A DNA stretch of 7,512 nt from NCBI GenBank assembly GCA_013298375.1, contig JAAFHM010000229.1:1-7512 (forward strand), given 5' to 3'. The stretch's first letter is position 1; every line of letters begins with the position of its first letter. A program made the position numbers and the translations under genes. This DNA comes from Ignavibacteria bacterium (GTDB taxonomy: Bacteria > Bacteroidota > Ignavibacteria > Kapaibacteriales > UBA4661). The notes beneath the pieces are model-generated. The model was not told where the DNA came from. It ran no database searches and saw nothing but the letters and a program-made list of their open reading frames with translations. Below are positions 5,873 to 7,512 of the stretch, in pieces.

Positions 5873-7512
5873 TTAGACACCCTTTGCCAAGGGCAACGTA
5901 AAGGTAAATGTTGTACCAACACCCTCGGTGCTTTTTACCCAAATTGTGCCACCATTTTTTTCGACAAGCTCTTTGCAAAGAATCAATCCCAAGCCTGTTC
6001 CCGTCTCATCTTCTGTGCCTTTGGTGGTATGGACAACATCAATACGAAACAGTTTATTGGCATCGTCTTTGCTCATACCCACGCCTGTATCGCTCACGGA
6101 AACTTCCACCAACTTGGGTTTTTTCAGACTTTGCGCCGCAGTGATCGTCACCGAGCCGCCCGTCGGCGTGAATTTGAGTGCATTCGATACCAGATTCTGC
6201 ACCACTGAGCGAACCATGTTTTCATCGGCATAGACGGCAATATCGCCCGAAACCTTATCATTAAGCGCAATGCCCTTGCCGGCGGCATTCTCACGAAGCA
6301 ACACCTCCACTGGCGCGGTAATTTCCTGCAATGCCAAAACCGTAGGAACAAATTTCATGCGTCCAGTATGTGCTTGCGCCCATTTGAGCAAATTTTCCAT
6401 GAAATCAAACACGTTATTGGCTTGCGAGTTCAGCGCTTCGGCAAGTTCTTTAATTTCGCCGCGCTCAAGGTCTTCCGAGCCTTCGGCAAGAAGGCGGGAA
6501 ATGCCCAAAAGCGAAGAAAATGGACTGCGAAGGTCGTGCGAGACGATAGAGAAAAATTTATCTTTGCTACGGTTAAGGTCTTCCAGTTCCTTCTGTTTGT
6601 GCATCATTTCGCCATTGAGTTGCAGCAGCATATCGGATTGGCGCTCCAAAGCGGCTTTCTGCTCTGAAATGAGCGTCGTATAATGCTGCATATTAGCTTG
6701 TGTCGCTTTGCGGTCGCTAATATTTTCCAGCATCCGAATCACAAATGTCGGCTTTCCACTGCCGTCGCGGACGAGAGAAGCCGTTACATTTGTCCAGATC
6801 GGCGAACCATTTTTCTGGACGTGTTGCAATTCCAGTGTGTAGGAATCAACCGAGCCGGAAAGCAGTTCGTAGAAAAGTTCTGCGCTACGGTCACGGTCTT
6901 CGGGACGGATAAATTCCAGAAAATTACGGTTGTGCATTTCCTCTTTGCTATACCCCAAAAGGCGCTCTAATTGGTCGTTGCAGGTGAGATGCTGTCCTTG
7001 GGGGTTCAAAATGGAGATAGCAAGCGGCGCACGGTCGAAAATCGTGCGGAAACGCGCCTCGCTACCGCGCAATGCCTGTTCTGCAAATTTTCGCTCAAAG
7101 GCGTGAACAAGTGTTTCTGCCGTCAGACGCAACATCCGCACTTCCTCTTTGCTCCAAACGCGCTCTTCTTTGACAGCACTCAAACCGATAAGTCCGATAA
7201 CACGACCTTCGATATGCAGAGGCACAACAAGCAAGGATTGTGTACCGGAAGCCCGCAAACTCTCTCGCAAGGTTGCCGCTTCATCCGGCAGACTGTCCAA
7301 ACGTGCTATTTGCAGCGACCGAAGCTGCTCCAAGCGGTCAAATGCCCATCGCAAGCCCGAAGGCGCTATTTCGCGGATTTGAATGACGGATATGCCCGGA
7401 GCAGACCAGCTATACGCATCACGCATAACATCTGTTCCAATGCTGTTGCCTAGAGATTTGTCCAAACCTGATTGCGGGGTAAGAAAAATATAGCATCGGT
7501 CAGCTTTCGTGA
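5873..7512 (-). CDS. Sensor histidine kinase, GAF-PAS-HisKA-HATPase, cytoplasmic; 5' end outside the window
   Basis: This is a hybrid-free two-component sensor kinase that should autophosphorylate on a histidine and pass phosphate to a response regulator not present here. Numbering from a TTG at 7465, a GAF domain spans about 1-125 (SLLVVPLHIEGRVIGLIGLS at 77-96). A PAS/PAC domain spans about 137-253 (FDRAPLAISILNPQGQ; LENISDRK). A coiled-coil linker covers about 255-300. HisKA follows, with the phosphoacceptor H310 in FSIVSHDLRSPF. The ATPase domain has the N-box (NLVSNALKF, N428), G1 (DTGVGM, 459-464), F-box (KLFRIDVVHTTKGT) and G2 (GTGLGL, 489-494). No membrane segment is visible, so the signal is likely intracellular. 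The frame stays open upstream of the TTG to the window edge (codons reading ADRCYIFLTPQSG), matching the first strand of a GAF domain, so the TTG is not the true start. It is followed by a 162-bp gap and the HD gene in the same orientation. Confidence 0.92.
   Translation of the reverse strand, partial: TKADRCYIFLTPQSGLDKSLGNSIGTDVMRDAYSWSAPGISVIQIREIAPSGLRWAFDRLEQLRSLQIARLDSLPDEAATLRESLRASGTQSLLVVPLHIEGRVIGLIGLSAVKEERVWSKEEVRMLRLTAETLVHAFERKFAEQALRGSEARFRTIFDRAPLAISILNPQGQHLTCNDQLERLLGYSKEEMHNRNFLEFIRPEDRDRSAELFYELLSGSVDSYTLELQHVQKNGSPIWTNVTASLVRDGSGKPTFVIRMLENISDRKATQANMQHYTTLISEQKAALERQSDMLLQLNGEMMHKQKELEDLNRSKDKFFSIVSHDLRSPFSSLLGISRLLAEGSEDLERGEIKELAEALNSQANNVFDFMENLLKWAQAHTGRMKFVPTVLALQEITAPVEVLLRENAAGKGIALNDKVSGDIAVYADENMVRSVVQNLVSNALKFTPTGGSVTITAAQSLKKPKLVEVSVSDTGVGMSKDDANKLFRIDVVHTTKGTEDETGTGLGLILCKELVEKNGGTIWVKSTEGVGTTFTFTLPLAKGV

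Noticed and set aside
5691..5978. A 95-codon minus-strand open frame covering the kinase 3' end and the intergenic gap.
   Set aside because: It overlaps the kinase C-terminus in another frame, crosses the promoter region, and has Cys/Trp-rich sequence without domain-like character.

Overview
The window looks like chromosomal DNA of a Gram-negative bacterium of the Bacteroidota/Chlorobiota (FCB) type. The main reasons are a large outer-membrane beta-barrel protein with an N-terminal carboxypeptidase-regulatory-like domain and plug, a lipid A-type acyltransferase, a histidine kinase whose C-terminal sequence resembles Bacteroidota/Chlorobiota kinases, two intergenic TAnnTTTG (-7) boxes, and mostly weak Shine-Dalgarno sequences. 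The species cannot be named from the sequence alone.

Layout. Positions 1-461 hold no intact gene. They contain what looks like a decayed helix-turn-helix N-terminus of an IS transposase (about 36-339, frame broken near 216), then a TAACTTTG promoter box at 406-413. This box probably serves the plus-strand outer-membrane protein gene (462-3404). Everything to the right is on the minus strand and converges on it. In transcription order from the right edge the genes are: a GAF-PAS-HisKA-HATPase sensor kinase that runs off the window (5873 to beyond 7512); a 162-bp spacer with a good promoter; a 213-residue RelA/SpoT-type HD-domain protein (5069-5710); a two-gene toxin-antitoxin-like cassette, made of an unrecognised 60-residue basic protein (4812-4994) overlapping a VapC-like PIN protein (4381-4815) by ATGA; and an LpxL/HtrB-type acyltransferase (3442-4335).

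How the genes relate. The outer-membrane protein and the acyltransferase both belong to the cell envelope, but they are on opposite strands and need not be co-regulated. The kinase and the HD protein are both signalling proteins in the same orientation, yet the HD gene appears to have its own promoter. The PIN cassette is a self-contained unit between housekeeping-type genes. The points most worth a second look are the HD protein, which has alanine where RelA/SpoT hydrolases keep a metal-binding aspartate, and the small unrecognised partner of the PIN protein. I see no CRISPR array, tRNA, rRNA, or complete mobile element.
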